Origin: Peribacillus sp. FSL P2-0133 | Lineage (GTDB): Bacteria; Bacillota; Bacilli; Bacillales; DSM-1321 | Length of the DNA: 64,000 nt | Assembly: GCF_037975445.1 (NCBI RefSeq) | Contig: NZ_CP150254.1 | Location: 3,098,001-3,162,000, forward strand | Reading direction: 5' to 3' | Part shown: positions 1 through 7,971 of the stretch, one piece after another | Layout: every line of letters starts with the position of its first letter | Position numbering within the stretch: the first letter of the stretch is position 1 | Program-made: the position numbers and the translations under genes | The notes under the pieces: model-generated | The model's database searches: none | The model's input: the letters and a program-made list of their open reading frames with translations, nothing else | What the model was told of the DNA's origin: nothing

Positions 1-122
1 AAGTTGGCTTTAATATTCACACCAAAAAAGATATGTACTAAAAACGCTCCCATTTGGCACCATACTACACATGCAATTAAAAGGCTCAGACTTATAACAA
101 AATAAGACTTTCTCTTCCACAT
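1..122 (-). CDS. M56-family (BlaR1/MecR1-like) membrane peptidase, N-terminal fragment
   Basis: The reverse strand reads an open frame from an ATG at 122 to the window edge, giving about 40 residues: a basic start (MWKRKSY) and then a hydrophobic membrane segment. The ATG overlaps the stop of the upstream BlaI-type gene as TAATG, which implies translational coupling. BlaI/MecI-type repressors are classically paired with a membrane zinc protease of the M56 family that senses a cell-wall signal and cleaves the repressor. Only the first transmembrane helix is visible here, so the catalytic HEXXH and any sensor domain lie outside the window. The family call rests mainly on the partner gene and the overlap. 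Confidence 0.6.
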   Translation of the reverse strand, partial: MWKRKSYFVISLSLLIACVVWCQMGAFLVHIFFGVNIKAN

Positions 123-538
123 TATAATTTATCCTTTTTTAACGATTGGATTTTTTGTTCCAATTTTTCAATTAAATCTTGGTCAGCGTCTTTCATGGCA
201 TCCAGCATATGGCTTATGACCGCCCCACCAAATTCATCCAGCAAATTCTCAGTCAATTTCTTTGACTGCTCTTCTAAAAACTCCGCTTTGGACTGCACCG
301 GGCGAAATAATGAAAGTCTCCCTTCAGACCTCTTTTCAAGAATGCCTTTTTCTACTAAACGATTCATGACGGTCATTACTGTGTTGAAATTGATAGGTTT
401 GTCAAGTTCCAATGATTGCTGAACCGATTTAATGCTCTGTTCATCTTTATCCCATAAATATTCCATGATATTAGCTTCCAATGGACCAAAGAAACGATTC
501 AGTCCAACTTCATCATATTTAAAATTTTTAATATTCAT
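122..538 (-). CDS. BlaI/MecI/CopY-family transcriptional repressor
   Basis: This 138-residue protein is close to the usual length of the family. It opens with a winged-helix domain (about residues 15-85) containing the typical IMEYLWDKDE and VMTVMNRLVEKGIL segments. A helical dimerisation tail follows (about 90-135), where family members are cut by the M56 protease partner. The start is the ATG at 538, preceded by GGGAGGTG. The gene overlaps the downstream M56 gene by one base, forming a two-gene operon. A 19-bp palindrome covering the predicted -10 box indicates autorepression. No beta-lactamase or copper gene lies next to it in the window, so the inducing signal is unknown. Confidence 0.9.
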   Translation of the reverse strand: MNIKNFKYDEVGLNRFFGPLEANIMEYLWDKDEQSIKSVQQSLELDKPINFNTVMTVMNRLVEKGILEKRSEGRLSLFRPVQSKAEFLEEQSKKLTENLLDEFGGAVISHMLDAMKDADQDLIEKLEQKIQSLKKDKL

Positions 539-551
539 CCTTTAACACCTC

Positions 552-570
552 CCACTACAAATTGTAGTGG
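552..570. promoter_or_regulatory. BlaI-type operator palindrome
   Basis: CCACTACAAATTGTAGTGG is a perfect inverted repeat with 9-bp arms around one central base. It contains the TACA...TGTA core known for BlaI/MecI/CopY operators. It lies 14 bp upstream of the repressor start and covers the predicted -10 hexamer, so bound repressor should block its own promoter. Confidence 0.85.
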
Positions 571-589
571 AAATCCTTGTTACAATCAA
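561..589 (-). promoter_or_regulatory. Predicted SigA promoter of the blaI-like operon
   Basis: On the reverse strand a TTGATT -35 (584-589) and a TACAAT -10 (561-566) are separated by 17 bp. The -10 is embedded in the operator palindrome. This is a motif match only. Confidence 0.6.
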
Positions 590-774
590 GTTTCATCCGG
601 AAGATTAGTATCACGGATTTCTATAGATTGACTATTCAGGTCTCTATTGTCCTTGCTTTACCAAGTTCCTCTGGTCCTCCACCTCTATTACACTCCACTC
701 CTTTTTCAGCAGAAAATGTTCATCCGTTCCTTTTTCCTTATAAGCAGGGATTAAAATTTGCTAATAAATAAAAA

Positions 775-797
775 AACGAGCCTATTGGAGGCTCGTT
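775..797 (-). terminator. Intrinsic terminator of the SDR-like gene
   Basis: AACGAGCC and GGCTCGTT form an 8-bp stem with a 7-nt loop directly after the stop codon at 798. A T-run follows on the reverse strand. The rest of the space between 571 and 774 shows no convincing gene. Confidence 0.85.
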
Positions 798-1478
798 TCA
801 CTGATTAATAATTTCTCTTTGTGCAAGTTTCTCTATTTCATCAGAATTATAAAAATGATATCCTTTTGCCGTCGTTTGACCCGCAGCGTACATTGCAGCA
901 GCTACTTTGTTTGCTTCTATTGCACGATATGGGCGTATAGGGCCCACAAAGAAATATTTAGCAAAAGTACTTATCAGCCCAGAAATCTTTTCACCTGCCC
1001 TGAATTCCTTGCGTTCTCCAAGAAGTAAGGAAGGGCGGAATATATGTACAGTATTCACTTCCAAGTGTTGTAGTGTTCCTTCTACATCGCCCTTAACACG
1101 ACTGTAGAAAAACTTTGATTTGGAATTCGCTCCCATTGCCGTTATGACGAGTAATTTTTCAACATTGGCCGTCTTTGCCATTTTAGCTGCTTCGATAACA
1201 TAGTCATAATCCACTTTACGAAAAGCTTCCTTCGATTTAGCCTTTTTGATCGTAGTACCCAAACAAATGAAAACATCGCTGACTTTGAACAAATCGGCGT
1301 ACTTGGATAAATTATCGAAATCCACCACATGGCCTATGCACTTGGCATCAGTGATTTTCATTTCGCTTCTTGTCAGTAAATGGATCTCACTATAGATTTT
1401 GCTGTTGCTTAGCTCTTTAACCAACTGGGTGCCGACCAAACCTGTAGCTCCTAAAATCAATGCCGTCTTATTAGTCAT
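798..1478 (-). CDS. Atypical short-chain dehydrogenase, HTATIP2/TIP30-like NAD(P)-binding protein
   Basis: The protein has 226 residues. It starts with a Rossmann dinucleotide-binding motif, LILGATGLVGTQLV (about residues 7-20). Further on are the CLGTTIKKAKSKEAFRKVDYDYV segment (about 72-95) and FFYSRVKGDVE (about 123-133), where the YxxxK-like pair of atypical SDRs is expected. RPSLLLGER and GPIRPYRAIEANKVA are typical of the TIP30-like subgroup, which are small NAD(P)H-binding oxidoreductases of uncertain substrate. It is monocistronic, ending in its own terminator. The physiological role cannot be read from the sequence. Confidence 0.8.
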   Translation of the reverse strand: MTNKTALILGATGLVGTQLVKELSNSKIYSEIHLLTRSEMKITDAKCIGHVVDFDNLSKYADLFKVSDVFICLGTTIKKAKSKEAFRKVDYDYVIEAAKMAKTANVEKLLVITAMGANSKSKFFYSRVKGDVEGTLQHLEVNTVHIFRPSLLLGERKEFRAGEKISGLISTFAKYFFVGPIRPYRAIEANKVAAAMYAAGQTTAKGYHFYNSDEIEKLAQREIINQ

Positions 1479-1551
1479 GATTCCCTTCTTTCTATAATTA
1501 GCACCTAACTATCAACCATATCCTTTTTAACTATAACCAAGCTTAATAGGA

Positions 1552-2130
1552 CTAAGATAAATGATTTACTTGATTGAAATCATTAATTATCCAAGAGTCG
1601 ACTTCAAATCTAATCGTACTCAAACATGCATTGAACAATCGCATTTCGTTGGATACGATTGACTCGTTTGACATCAAGCGTAAAATAAAATGAATGACCG
1701 CTCCATGTGCAACAAGTATGACTTTCCTCTCAGGATACTCCTTCTGAATTTCCTGGAGTCCATTCATCAGCCTGTTTCGTAAAGATTTCTGATTTTCTTG
1801 ACCAGGATATTCTTTATTCACGAATGCTGACTCCCTTTCAGCTGCTGTCATTCCTTCAGCGACGCCAAAATTCTTTTCAATGAATTCCATTTTTTCAATA
1901 ACAGGGACTTCAATATAATGCGAAATGATATCTGCCGTTTCCCTTGCCCTTTTTAAAGGGCTTGAAATAATTACATCCCAATCATCTTTTGACAAAAATT
2001 CACCACATTGCCGTGCCTGTATCTTTCCGAGTTCATTTAAAGGAATATCAGTCTGCCCCTGCAGTTTCCCTAGTGCATTCCAATCTGTTTGACCATGCCG
2101 CACTAAACAAATAGTAGTAATTGTCCTCAA
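1552..2130 (-). CDS. Histidine phosphatase family protein (phosphoglycerate mutase-like)
   Basis: The 192-residue protein carries the branch-1 histidine phosphatase signature LVRHGQTDWN near its start, in which the histidine is the phospho-acceptor. The second RHG-superfamily block is ILVAHGAVIHFILR (about residues 136-149), and SSPLKRARETADII supplies the phosphate-binding arginine. Members include PhoE-type broad phosphatases and cofactor-dependent mutases; the short length favours a phosphatase. The start is unclear. TTG at 2130 sits only one base after AGAGGGG, whereas an ATT three codons later would have about 10-nt spacing and would match the usual family N-terminus (TTICLVRHG). Confidence 0.88.
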   Translation of the reverse strand: MRTITTICLVRHGQTDWNALGKLQGQTDIPLNELGKIQARQCGEFLSKDDWDVIISSPLKRARETADIISHYIEVPVIEKMEFIEKNFGVAEGMTAAERESAFVNKEYPGQENQKSLRNRLMNGLQEIQKEYPERKVILVAHGAVIHFILRLMSNESIVSNEMRLFNACLSTIRFEVDSWIINDFNQVNHLS

Positions 2131-2148
2131 ACCCCTCTAAGTAAATTG

Positions 2149-2499
2149 TTATTTCTTCACTTCTTCAATGATGGAATGTCCTTCAGTCTGTTCAAGATCT
2201 GACCATTTCCATTTTTCATGCAAACGTATCCTTCCATCCGGCAACATTTCAGGGGTGGAAAGACAGCAGCCTCCTCTAATTTCCCCTTTTTCATTGATAT
2301 GATTATACCTGAATTCCAGAGTTCCATCCAGATTGACAAGCCCTATTAAAGTCCCTTTAACAATCTCTCCGCCCTGATAACTTGCTGAAAGAATTGAGCC
2401 TTCTTGTGAATAGTGGAAGGAAGTATTTCCTGACACTTCTCCATTTTCAGAATTGACTTTAGCTTTGAATATCCGACCATCATAATTAAACATCATCAT
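2149..2499 (-). CDS. Small conserved Bacillus protein (often labelled n-acetylglutamate synthase)
   Basis: This 116-residue protein has a repetitive beta-rich sequence. [21 protein letters not shown] is followed by [19 protein letters not shown] and then [21 protein letters not shown]. The pattern suggests a small beta-barrel or lipocalin-like fold. Homologues in Bacillus are commonly named n-acetylglutamate synthase, but no acetyltransferase motif is visible and I would not rely on that name. It lies 18 bp upstream of the histidine phosphatase in the same direction and is probably cotranscribed with it. Confidence 0.7.
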   Translation of the reverse strand: MMMFNYDGRIFKAKVNSENGEVSGNTSFHYSQEGSILSASYQGGEIVKGTLIGLVNLDGTLEFRYNHINEKGEIRGGCCLSTPEMLPDGRIRLHEKWKWSDLEQTEGHSIIEEVKK

Positions 2500-2734
2500 T
2501 CCCCCATATAAATTAATAAGGATAATGATACCAAATTATTCAAAAAAAGAATATTGAAAAATCTTATGGGATTTTAATTCTGTGTCGATGGAAATGACAC
2601 AAAAAATACATAATATTCCCCATTGAATTCCACTATTATATTGTGGTTAGATTATGGAAGATGTTACTTATGGAATGAACAATCCCCAAGTTGAAACGTC
2701 TAATTAAACTGGAAGATGTTGGTGAGGTGCTCAA

Positions 2735-3256
2735 GTGAAAGAAATACTTCTGATTCTACTATTACAACTTATTTATGTTCCGATTTACACGTTGCGAACC
2801 ATTTTCTTAGTAAAAAATATTACCATACTTGCCTCGATACTTGGTATAGCAGAAATGTTAATATACGTTTTTGGTTTATCCCTAGTATTTGGCGGTGACC
2901 AAAGCATACTCGCCATGGTTGTATATGCAGTCGGTTTTGGAATCGGAATAATTTTTGGTACGAAAATTGAGCAAAAACTTGCCATCGGTTTTATTAATGT
3001 AACCGTTAATACTCAAACCAAAAATGAACATTTGGTAGACACACTGAGGAACAACGGATTTGGTGTAACTCTTTATACGGGCGAGGGCAGGGATAGCAAC
3101 CGTTATCGTATGGAAATTTTGACAAAACGGAATCGGGAACAAGAATTGATAGCAACCGTTGAAAAGTTTGAACCTAAGGCTTTCATCATTTCATATGAAC
3201 CACGTTATTTTAAAGGTGGATTTTTATTGGACCGGTTGAAAAATAAAGCAAGCTGA
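2735..3256 (+). CDS. UPF0316 membrane protein (DUF5698-DUF2179), YebE-like
   Basis: The protein has 173 residues. The N-terminal half (about 1-85) contains three hydrophobic segments, with the family block IYVPIYTLRTIFLVKN. The C-terminal half (about 95-165) is a soluble DUF2179 domain with NNGFGVTLYTGEGRDSNRYRM. The domain order and length match Bacillus YebE/UPF0316 proteins. The function is unknown; DUF2179 resembles small regulatory domains found in YitT-type membrane proteins. The start is the GTG at 2735, chosen because GGTGAGGTG lies just upstream. The gene is divergent from the 2499 gene and closed by a strong terminator. Confidence 0.88.
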   Translation: MKEILLILLLQLIYVPIYTLRTIFLVKNITILASILGIAEMLIYVFGLSLVFGGDQSILAMVVYAVGFGIGIIFGTKIEQKLAIGFINVTVNTQTKNEHLVDTLRNNGFGVTLYTGEGRDSNRYRMEILTKRNREQELIATVEKFEPKAFIISYEPRYFKGGFLLDRLKNKAS

Positions 3257-3263
3257 ATGAAAT

Positions 3264-3295
3264 GCAAAAGCCCATCTTTCAAGATGGGCTTTTGC
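3264..3295. terminator. Bidirectional intrinsic terminator
   Basis: A perfect 15-bp stem (GCAAAAGCCCATCTT and its complement) has a 2-nt loop. It lies between the converging YebE-like gene and the HNH pseudogene and can serve both. Confidence 0.9.
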
Positions 3296-3296
3296 A

Positions 3297-3572
3297 TTAT
3301 TTCGTTTTTGGTTTTCTGATCTTCACTGCCGTTATCGGTTGTTTTTTAATCCACTTTAAGTATTTTTTTATTCTTCATCATCTTTCAGCAATAGCACGGT
3401 ATTCAGCTGGATGGCCAGCTCTCGGTTTGAATACAGGGCGTGAATCTGTTTGTGACAAGATTTACAGAGATAGGCAATGGGGTAAATGGCTGCCGCCTAA
3501 TTCTCTAGGTGTTAAATGATGGATGGTCAGTTCTATCTCATCACTGTCACAAAGCTCACAAGTACCCTTCAT
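3297..3572 (-). pseudogene. HNH endonuclease-like gene broken by two frameshifts (YisB-type)
   Basis: Reading from the ATG at 3572 gives MKGTCELCDSDEIELTIHHL followed by TPRELGGSHLP, a zinc-knuckle and HNH start. The frame then stops after CLSL. Removing one C from the CCCC run continues it as IAYLCKSCHKQIHALYSNREL, the second zinc-knuckle of the nuclease. It then reads NTVLLLKDDEE and stops again. One extra A near GAAGAATAAA restores EIKKYLKWIKKQP up to a stop at 3297. Both lesions lie at homopolymer-rich places, so recent inactivation and sequencing error are both possible. No reading frame spans the gene intact. Confidence 0.75.
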
Positions 3573-3587
3573 CTCATTACTCGTCCA

Positions 3588-3992
3588 TTATGGCTTTACG
3601 GATTTTCCTTCTTCAACAATATGAAACATCAAATGGGCAAGATGGTGTATTGGTCCATACTCTTCATTGTCATCATCTTCTTCATTCTCCACTTCCACTT
3701 CATCCATCCCTTGTAAATAAAGTGCCATGAACTCATAAAAATCATTTTTAGTAAAGGAGTAACAATCACTTGGATCCTGACTATCTTCTTCATACTGTAA
3801 AACTAGATGGGATAAATCACCCTCATCATCTTCAGCATCAAAAAAAACGAAATACCCGATATTTGTATCCAGTTCAAATAATCTGCGAAAACCGCGTGAT
3901 GTTGATTTTTCAAACTCAGCCGACGTCAATTTTTGCACTTGCATGCTGTCTACATTATCTTCCTTATGAAAGCCCACGATAAATGTGTTCAT
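3588..3992 (-). CDS. Uncharacterised acidic cytosolic protein
   Basis: I do not recognise this 134-residue protein with confidence. It starts MNTFIVGFHKEDNVDSMQVQKL and has no signal peptide or membrane segment. Its C-terminal half carries a very acidic stretch (EVEVENEEDDDNEE, about residues 97-110). YFVFFDAEDDEGDLSHLV suggests a beta-sheet core. It is followed 15 bp downstream by the broken HNH gene. The ribosome binding site GGAGG lies upstream of the ATG. Confidence 0.6.
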   Translation of the reverse strand: MNTFIVGFHKEDNVDSMQVQKLTSAEFEKSTSRGFRRLFELDTNIGYFVFFDAEDDEGDLSHLVLQYEEDSQDPSDCYSFTKNDFYEFMALYLQGMDEVEVENEEDDDNEEYGPIHHLAHLMFHIVEEGKSVKP

Positions 3993-4054
3993 AATCTAAC
4001 CTCCTGTTGAATATGGATAACCATAGTATTCCCATTTAACCGGATTTATTCAAT

Positions 4055-4810
4055 TTAGAGATTTGCTTCCAAGACAACAGGGCAATGATCGCTGCCCATG
4101 ACATCGCAGTGAATGTTAGCCTCTAATAAGGAATCTGCCAAACGTTTTGAAACAATGAAATAATCGATTCTCCACCCGATATTCCGCTCTCTCACTTTAG
4201 CCATATATGACCACCAACTATAGGCACCTTCCCGGTCCGGATAAAAATAGCGAAAAGTATCGATAAATCCTGCATCAAGTAAATCAGTCATCTTTCCACG
4301 CTCTTCATTAGTGAAACCGGAATTCCCAATATTGGTTTTTGGGTTTTTTAAATCAAGCTCAGAATGCGCGACATTAAGGTCCCCACAAAAGATAACCGGC
4401 TTCACCAAGTCCAGTTCCTTAAGATAATTTATCATCCCATCTTCCCATTCGAGACGGTAGTTCAGCCTGGATAAATCCCTTTTTGCATTGGGTGTATAAA
4501 CATTCACCATATAAAATTTCTCGAATTCCAGTGTTATGATCCTGCCTTCCGGCTCCTCGTTCAGCTCCCCTACCCCATATTTCACGGAAAGCGGTTTTTC
4601 CTTCGTGAAAATGGCTGTACCGGAATATCCTTTTTTCAATGCATAATTCCAATATTGATGGTACCCTTCCAACTCAAGTGAAATCTGCCCTTCTTGTAGC
4701 TTAGTTTCTTGAAGGCAAAAAATATCTGCATCCACATCTTTAAAGTAATCTAAAAATCCTTTTTTTACACAAGCCCTTATTCCATTCACATTCCAGGAAA
4801 CCAATTTCAT
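4055..4810 (-). CDS. exoA: Exodeoxyribonuclease III / AP endonuclease
   Basis: This is a DNA repair nuclease that incises abasic sites and trims 3' ends. At 251 residues it is close to the usual 252 of Bacillus ExoA. Endonuclease/exonuclease/phosphatase signatures are present: LVSWNVNGIRA (about 3-13), FCLQETKLQ (about 31-39, metal-binding Glu), FCGDLNVAH (about 141-149) and GSDHCPV (about 239-245, catalytic Asp-His). The start at 4810 (MKLVSWN) is preferred because AAGGAG lies 13 nt upstream. The in-frame ATG at 4837 would place this site inside the gene. Confidence 0.95.
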   Translation of the reverse strand: MKLVSWNVNGIRACVKKGFLDYFKDVDADIFCLQETKLQEGQISLELEGYHQYWNYALKKGYSGTAIFTKEKPLSVKYGVGELNEEPEGRIITLEFEKFYMVNVYTPNAKRDLSRLNYRLEWEDGMINYLKELDLVKPVIFCGDLNVAHSELDLKNPKTNIGNSGFTNEERGKMTDLLDAGFIDTFRYFYPDREGAYSWWSYMAKVRERNIGWRIDYFIVSKRLADSLLEANIHCDVMGSDHCPVVLEANL

Positions 4811-4885
4811 ATTTTCTTTAATTCTCCTTATGGCCAATTAATTTCTTTACATTTCAACTATACTATTTATCTGCTTTTTTTCCCA

Positions 4886-6391
4886 TTAGAGTACATTCGA
4901 AAACAATCTGGCAAATGATTCTTTTGAACGTTCCAGTAAACCACGCTTGTTATAAACGATAGAATCTAGTTTTTCACTATCCCCCATATCCTCTTTGTAA
5001 TGAATGATGAGATCTGCAATGGAGCGGCTGCCCATAAGAAAGACATTGACTTCAAAATTCAGATGAAAACTTCTCATATCCATATTTGCCGTTCCTATGG
5101 AAGCCATATCACCATCAACGATAATAAGTTTCTGATGTAGAAAACCCTTTTTATACAAGTATACCTCTACACCGAATTGTAGCAGCTCCCCGAAATAGGA
5201 GCGACTCCCATATTGGGTTAAAAACCCATCATTTACTGCCGGAACCATAAGCCTGACTTGTATCCCCTTAATTGCGGCATGTTTAATGGCTGCTTTAATC
5301 GCTTGATTAGGTACGAAGTATGGACTTGCAATCCAGATTGATTCAGTCGCGTTTGTGATAAGTGAATAGTAATAATCACTCATGATTCCCTGTTGTGTAT
5401 CAGGTCCGCTTGCTACCACCTGAACGGCTCCATCCCCTTGTTCCACTTTATTCTTGAATTCTGGACGATCTTGCAATACTTCTTCCCCGCTGACATATTC
5501 CCAATCCAAAAGGAAAACAGTATGAAGCATAAATACCGCTTCACCTTTAAGTACCATATGTGTATCTCTCCAAAAGCCAATGTTTTTATTTCGGCCCAAA
5601 TATTCCTCTCCTACGTTTAAACCTCCAACAAAGCCAACTTCCCCATCTATGATGATGATTTTACGGTGATTCCTAAAATTAAACTTTTGATTAAAAAATC
5701 CGTGTTTCAGTGGCGAAAATGGATATGCTTTTATCCCGGCATTTTTCATTCGTTTAACTTCATTATTTGAAAGGCTTAAACTTCCGGCCGCATCAAAAAT
5801 GAATAAAACTTCCACACCATTTTTTGCTTTTTCAATAAGTATATCTATAATTTCAGTACCAAGCCTGTCGGAACGAAAGATATAATATTCAATATGGATG
5901 AATTTCTCAGCTTTTTTTAACTGTTTTATGATTTCTGTAAACGTTTCATTACCATTTTTCAATACTTCCGTTTGCGATGATGTACTAATGATGGTCTCAG
6001 AAGCATTTTTGGCAAAAGCTGCAAATGATTGCTGATGATTATTCAAGAACGATAAATCTGGAGATGATACCTGTGTGACAAGACTCTTCCATTCTTCACG
6101 ATCTTTTTTCCTTTTAGTTCGAAATAAATACCCCTTTAAATAGAGCTGACCTGAGAATAGATAAAATACATATCCAAATACCGGGAAAAACAAAAGCACA
6201 TACATCCACAAAAGGGTCTCGTGGGCAAATCTATTTTCAAGCATGAGTGAAAATATGGTAATAAACATGACTAAAATATATAATCCAATAAAAAATAGCC
6301 TCACGTCGAAGCTAACTTGAGTGAATAGGATCATATAGACTGAAGCAATTAAAATAAATAAAAATACAAATTCCATTCTTCTTCTTTTCAT
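4886..6391 (-). CDS. cls: Cardiolipin synthase, phospholipase D type
   Basis: This membrane enzyme condenses two phosphatidylglycerols to cardiolipin. The 501 residues begin with two transmembrane helices (about 8-25 and 30-50) and a third hydrophobic stretch (about 60-80), as in Bacillus Cls. There are two HKD catalytic motifs: HRKIIIID with H242, K244 and D249, and HQKLIIVD with H419, K421 and D426. Both are intact, so the enzyme should be active. The ATG at 6391 follows GGAG with 9-nt spacing. It lies downstream of glgA but is separated from it by a terminator. Bacillus genomes usually carry several cls paralogues, so which one this is cannot be told. Confidence 0.95.
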   Translation of the reverse strand: MKRRRMEFVFLFILIASVYMILFTQVSFDVRLFFIGLYILVMFITIFSLMLENRFAHETLLWMYVLLFFPVFGYVFYLFSGQLYLKGYLFRTKRKKDREEWKSLVTQVSSPDLSFLNNHQQSFAAFAKNASETIISTSSQTEVLKNGNETFTEIIKQLKKAEKFIHIEYYIFRSDRLGTEIIDILIEKAKNGVEVLFIFDAAGSLSLSNNEVKRMKNAGIKAYPFSPLKHGFFNQKFNFRNHRKIIIIDGEVGFVGGLNVGEEYLGRNKNIGFWRDTHMVLKGEAVFMLHTVFLLDWEYVSGEEVLQDRPEFKNKVEQGDGAVQVVASGPDTQQGIMSDYYYSLITNATESIWIASPYFVPNQAIKAAIKHAAIKGIQVRLMVPAVNDGFLTQYGSRSYFGELLQFGVEVYLYKKGFLHQKLIIVDGDMASIGTANMDMRSFHLNFEVNVFLMGSRSIADLIIHYKEDMGDSEKLDSIVYNKRGLLERSKESFARLFSNVL

Positions 6392-6461
6392 CTTTTCATT
6401 CTCCTACACAGCAATATTATATATATATCTATACATATACCCATATTTGATGGTAAAAGAA

Positions 6462-6500
6462 ACAAAACACTTACGAAAAAAATATTCGCAAGTGCTTTGT
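6462..6500 (-). terminator. Terminator of the glg operon
   Basis: On the reverse strand, ACAAAGCACTTGCGAA pairs imperfectly with a TTCGTAAGTGTTTTGT arm right after the glgA stop. The stem has two G-U or mismatched positions. Confidence 0.7.
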
Positions 6501-6518
6501 GTATTACCTATCCAATTA

Positions 6519-7955
6519 TCACTTCATGACAGGAATCAAACTTTCATACAGCTCAATATACTTTAAGGAAGATGATGTCCAACTGAAGTCTAACTTCATT
6601 GCACTTTCGGCCATTTTCCTCCATCTTTTCGACTGGAATTTGTACAGACCAACAGATTGCTCAATTGTATGAAGCATATCGTGTGCATTATAATTCGTAA
6701 AACTAAAGCCATTGCCTTCACCAGTAAATTGATTATACGGTATGACCGTATCCCGAAGTCCGCCAGTTTCCCTCACTAAAGGCAGAGTACCATAACGCAA
6801 CGCCAAAAGCTGGCCGATACCACATGGTTCGAATTGTGACGGCATCAGGAATAAATCAGAACCTGCATATATCCGTCTTGCTAAACCCTCATCAAAATAT
6901 GTATTGACTGAAACCTGATTTGGATATTGGTCAGCTAAATGGCAGAATGCCGATTCATATTGCTCATCACCCGTACCTAAAAGAATGAATTGAACTCCTT
7001 GCTTCATCATTTCATGAAAAACATGGAGAATAAGATCAATTCCTTTTTGATCAACAAGCCTGGTTACCATGGATATAACCGGGACCCCATCATTTACAGG
7101 AAGATCCAGCGATTCCTGTAGCTGACGCTTATTCTCCATCTTACCCTCATAGGAATCGAATGGAACAGCAAGATATTCATCTGCCGCCGGATTATATTCC
7201 TCATAATCGATTCCGTTGATAATCCCTTTAAGGTCACCATTTCTCTTGCGTAAAAACCCATCCAGATTTTCCCCGAAATAAGGACTTTGAATTTCGTCCG
7301 CATAACTTGGGCTTACAGTTGTGACAATGTTAGAAAAAGCTAGGCCGCCTTTCAAATAACTTACATTTCCATGAAATTCAAGACCATCGATATTAAAATA
7401 TAACTCACTCAAATCGAGTAATTCAGCTAAAACAGCTTTAGGATAAACTCCTTGATAGCGTAAATTATGTATAGTAAATATCGTTTTAATATCCTGATAG
7501 AATGGATGGTTACTATAGTGAGCTTTCAGCAAAACACTGACAAGGCCCGTTTGCCAATCATGACAGTGTATGACATCCGGCTTTTCTTCTAAATAGGGTA
7601 AAGCCTCTAAAATTGCACGGGAAAAGAAGGCGAACCTTTCGCCATCATCAAAGAAACCATAACTACCATGTCTTTTGAAATAATATTCATTATCCAGAAA
7701 ATAATATGTAATTCCATTAGCAACAAGTTTTTCGATGCCACAGAATTGCTGGCGCCAACCAACAGGAACTTCAATACTCGTCATATGTTCCAATTCCTGT
7801 TTGATTTGGTTAGGAAGATCCCCATATTTAGGAAGGATGACACTTACATGGACTCCCTGTTTTTTCAGCGCTTTCGGGAGCGCGCCTATAACGTCTCCGA
7901 GCCCTCCCGTTTTTATAAAGGGGGCGCATTCTGAAGCAGCAAATACAACATTCAT
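6519..7955 (-). CDS. glgA: Glycogen synthase (ADP-glucose:glucan glucosyltransferase)
   Basis: A GT5 family enzyme that extends alpha-1,4-glucan chains from ADP-glucose. The 478 residues show the N-terminal KTGGLGDVIGALP motif (about 15-27), whose lysine binds ADP-glucose. HDWQTGLV (about 131-138) is next, and the C-terminal block PSQFEPCGIGQLLALRYGT (about 377-395) carries the catalytic glutamates. Length and domain order are normal. It is the last gene of the operon glgB-glgC-glgD-glgA and is followed by a terminator. The glgP phosphorylase gene that ends this operon in B. subtilis is missing. Confidence 0.97.
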   Translation of the reverse strand: MNVVFAASECAPFIKTGGLGDVIGALPKALKKQGVHVSVILPKYGDLPNQIKQELEHMTSIEVPVGWRQQFCGIEKLVANGITYYFLDNEYYFKRHGSYGFFDDGERFAFFSRAILEALPYLEEKPDVIHCHDWQTGLVSVLLKAHYSNHPFYQDIKTIFTIHNLRYQGVYPKAVLAELLDLSELYFNIDGLEFHGNVSYLKGGLAFSNIVTTVSPSYADEIQSPYFGENLDGFLRKRNGDLKGIINGIDYEEYNPAADEYLAVPFDSYEGKMENKRQLQESLDLPVNDGVPVISMVTRLVDQKGIDLILHVFHEMMKQGVQFILLGTGDEQYESAFCHLADQYPNQVSVNTYFDEGLARRIYAGSDLFLMPSQFEPCGIGQLLALRYGTLPLVRETGGLRDTVIPYNQFTGEGNGFSFTNYNAHDMLHTIEQSVGLYKFQSKRWRKMAESAMKLDFSWTSSSLKYIELYESLIPVMK

Positions 7956-7971
7956 TGCCGCACCTCCTCTA

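Noticed and set aside
577..771. 64-codon plus-strand frame upstream of the blaI-like gene
   Set aside because: No ribosome binding site, unusual composition, and it runs through the blaI promoter region.
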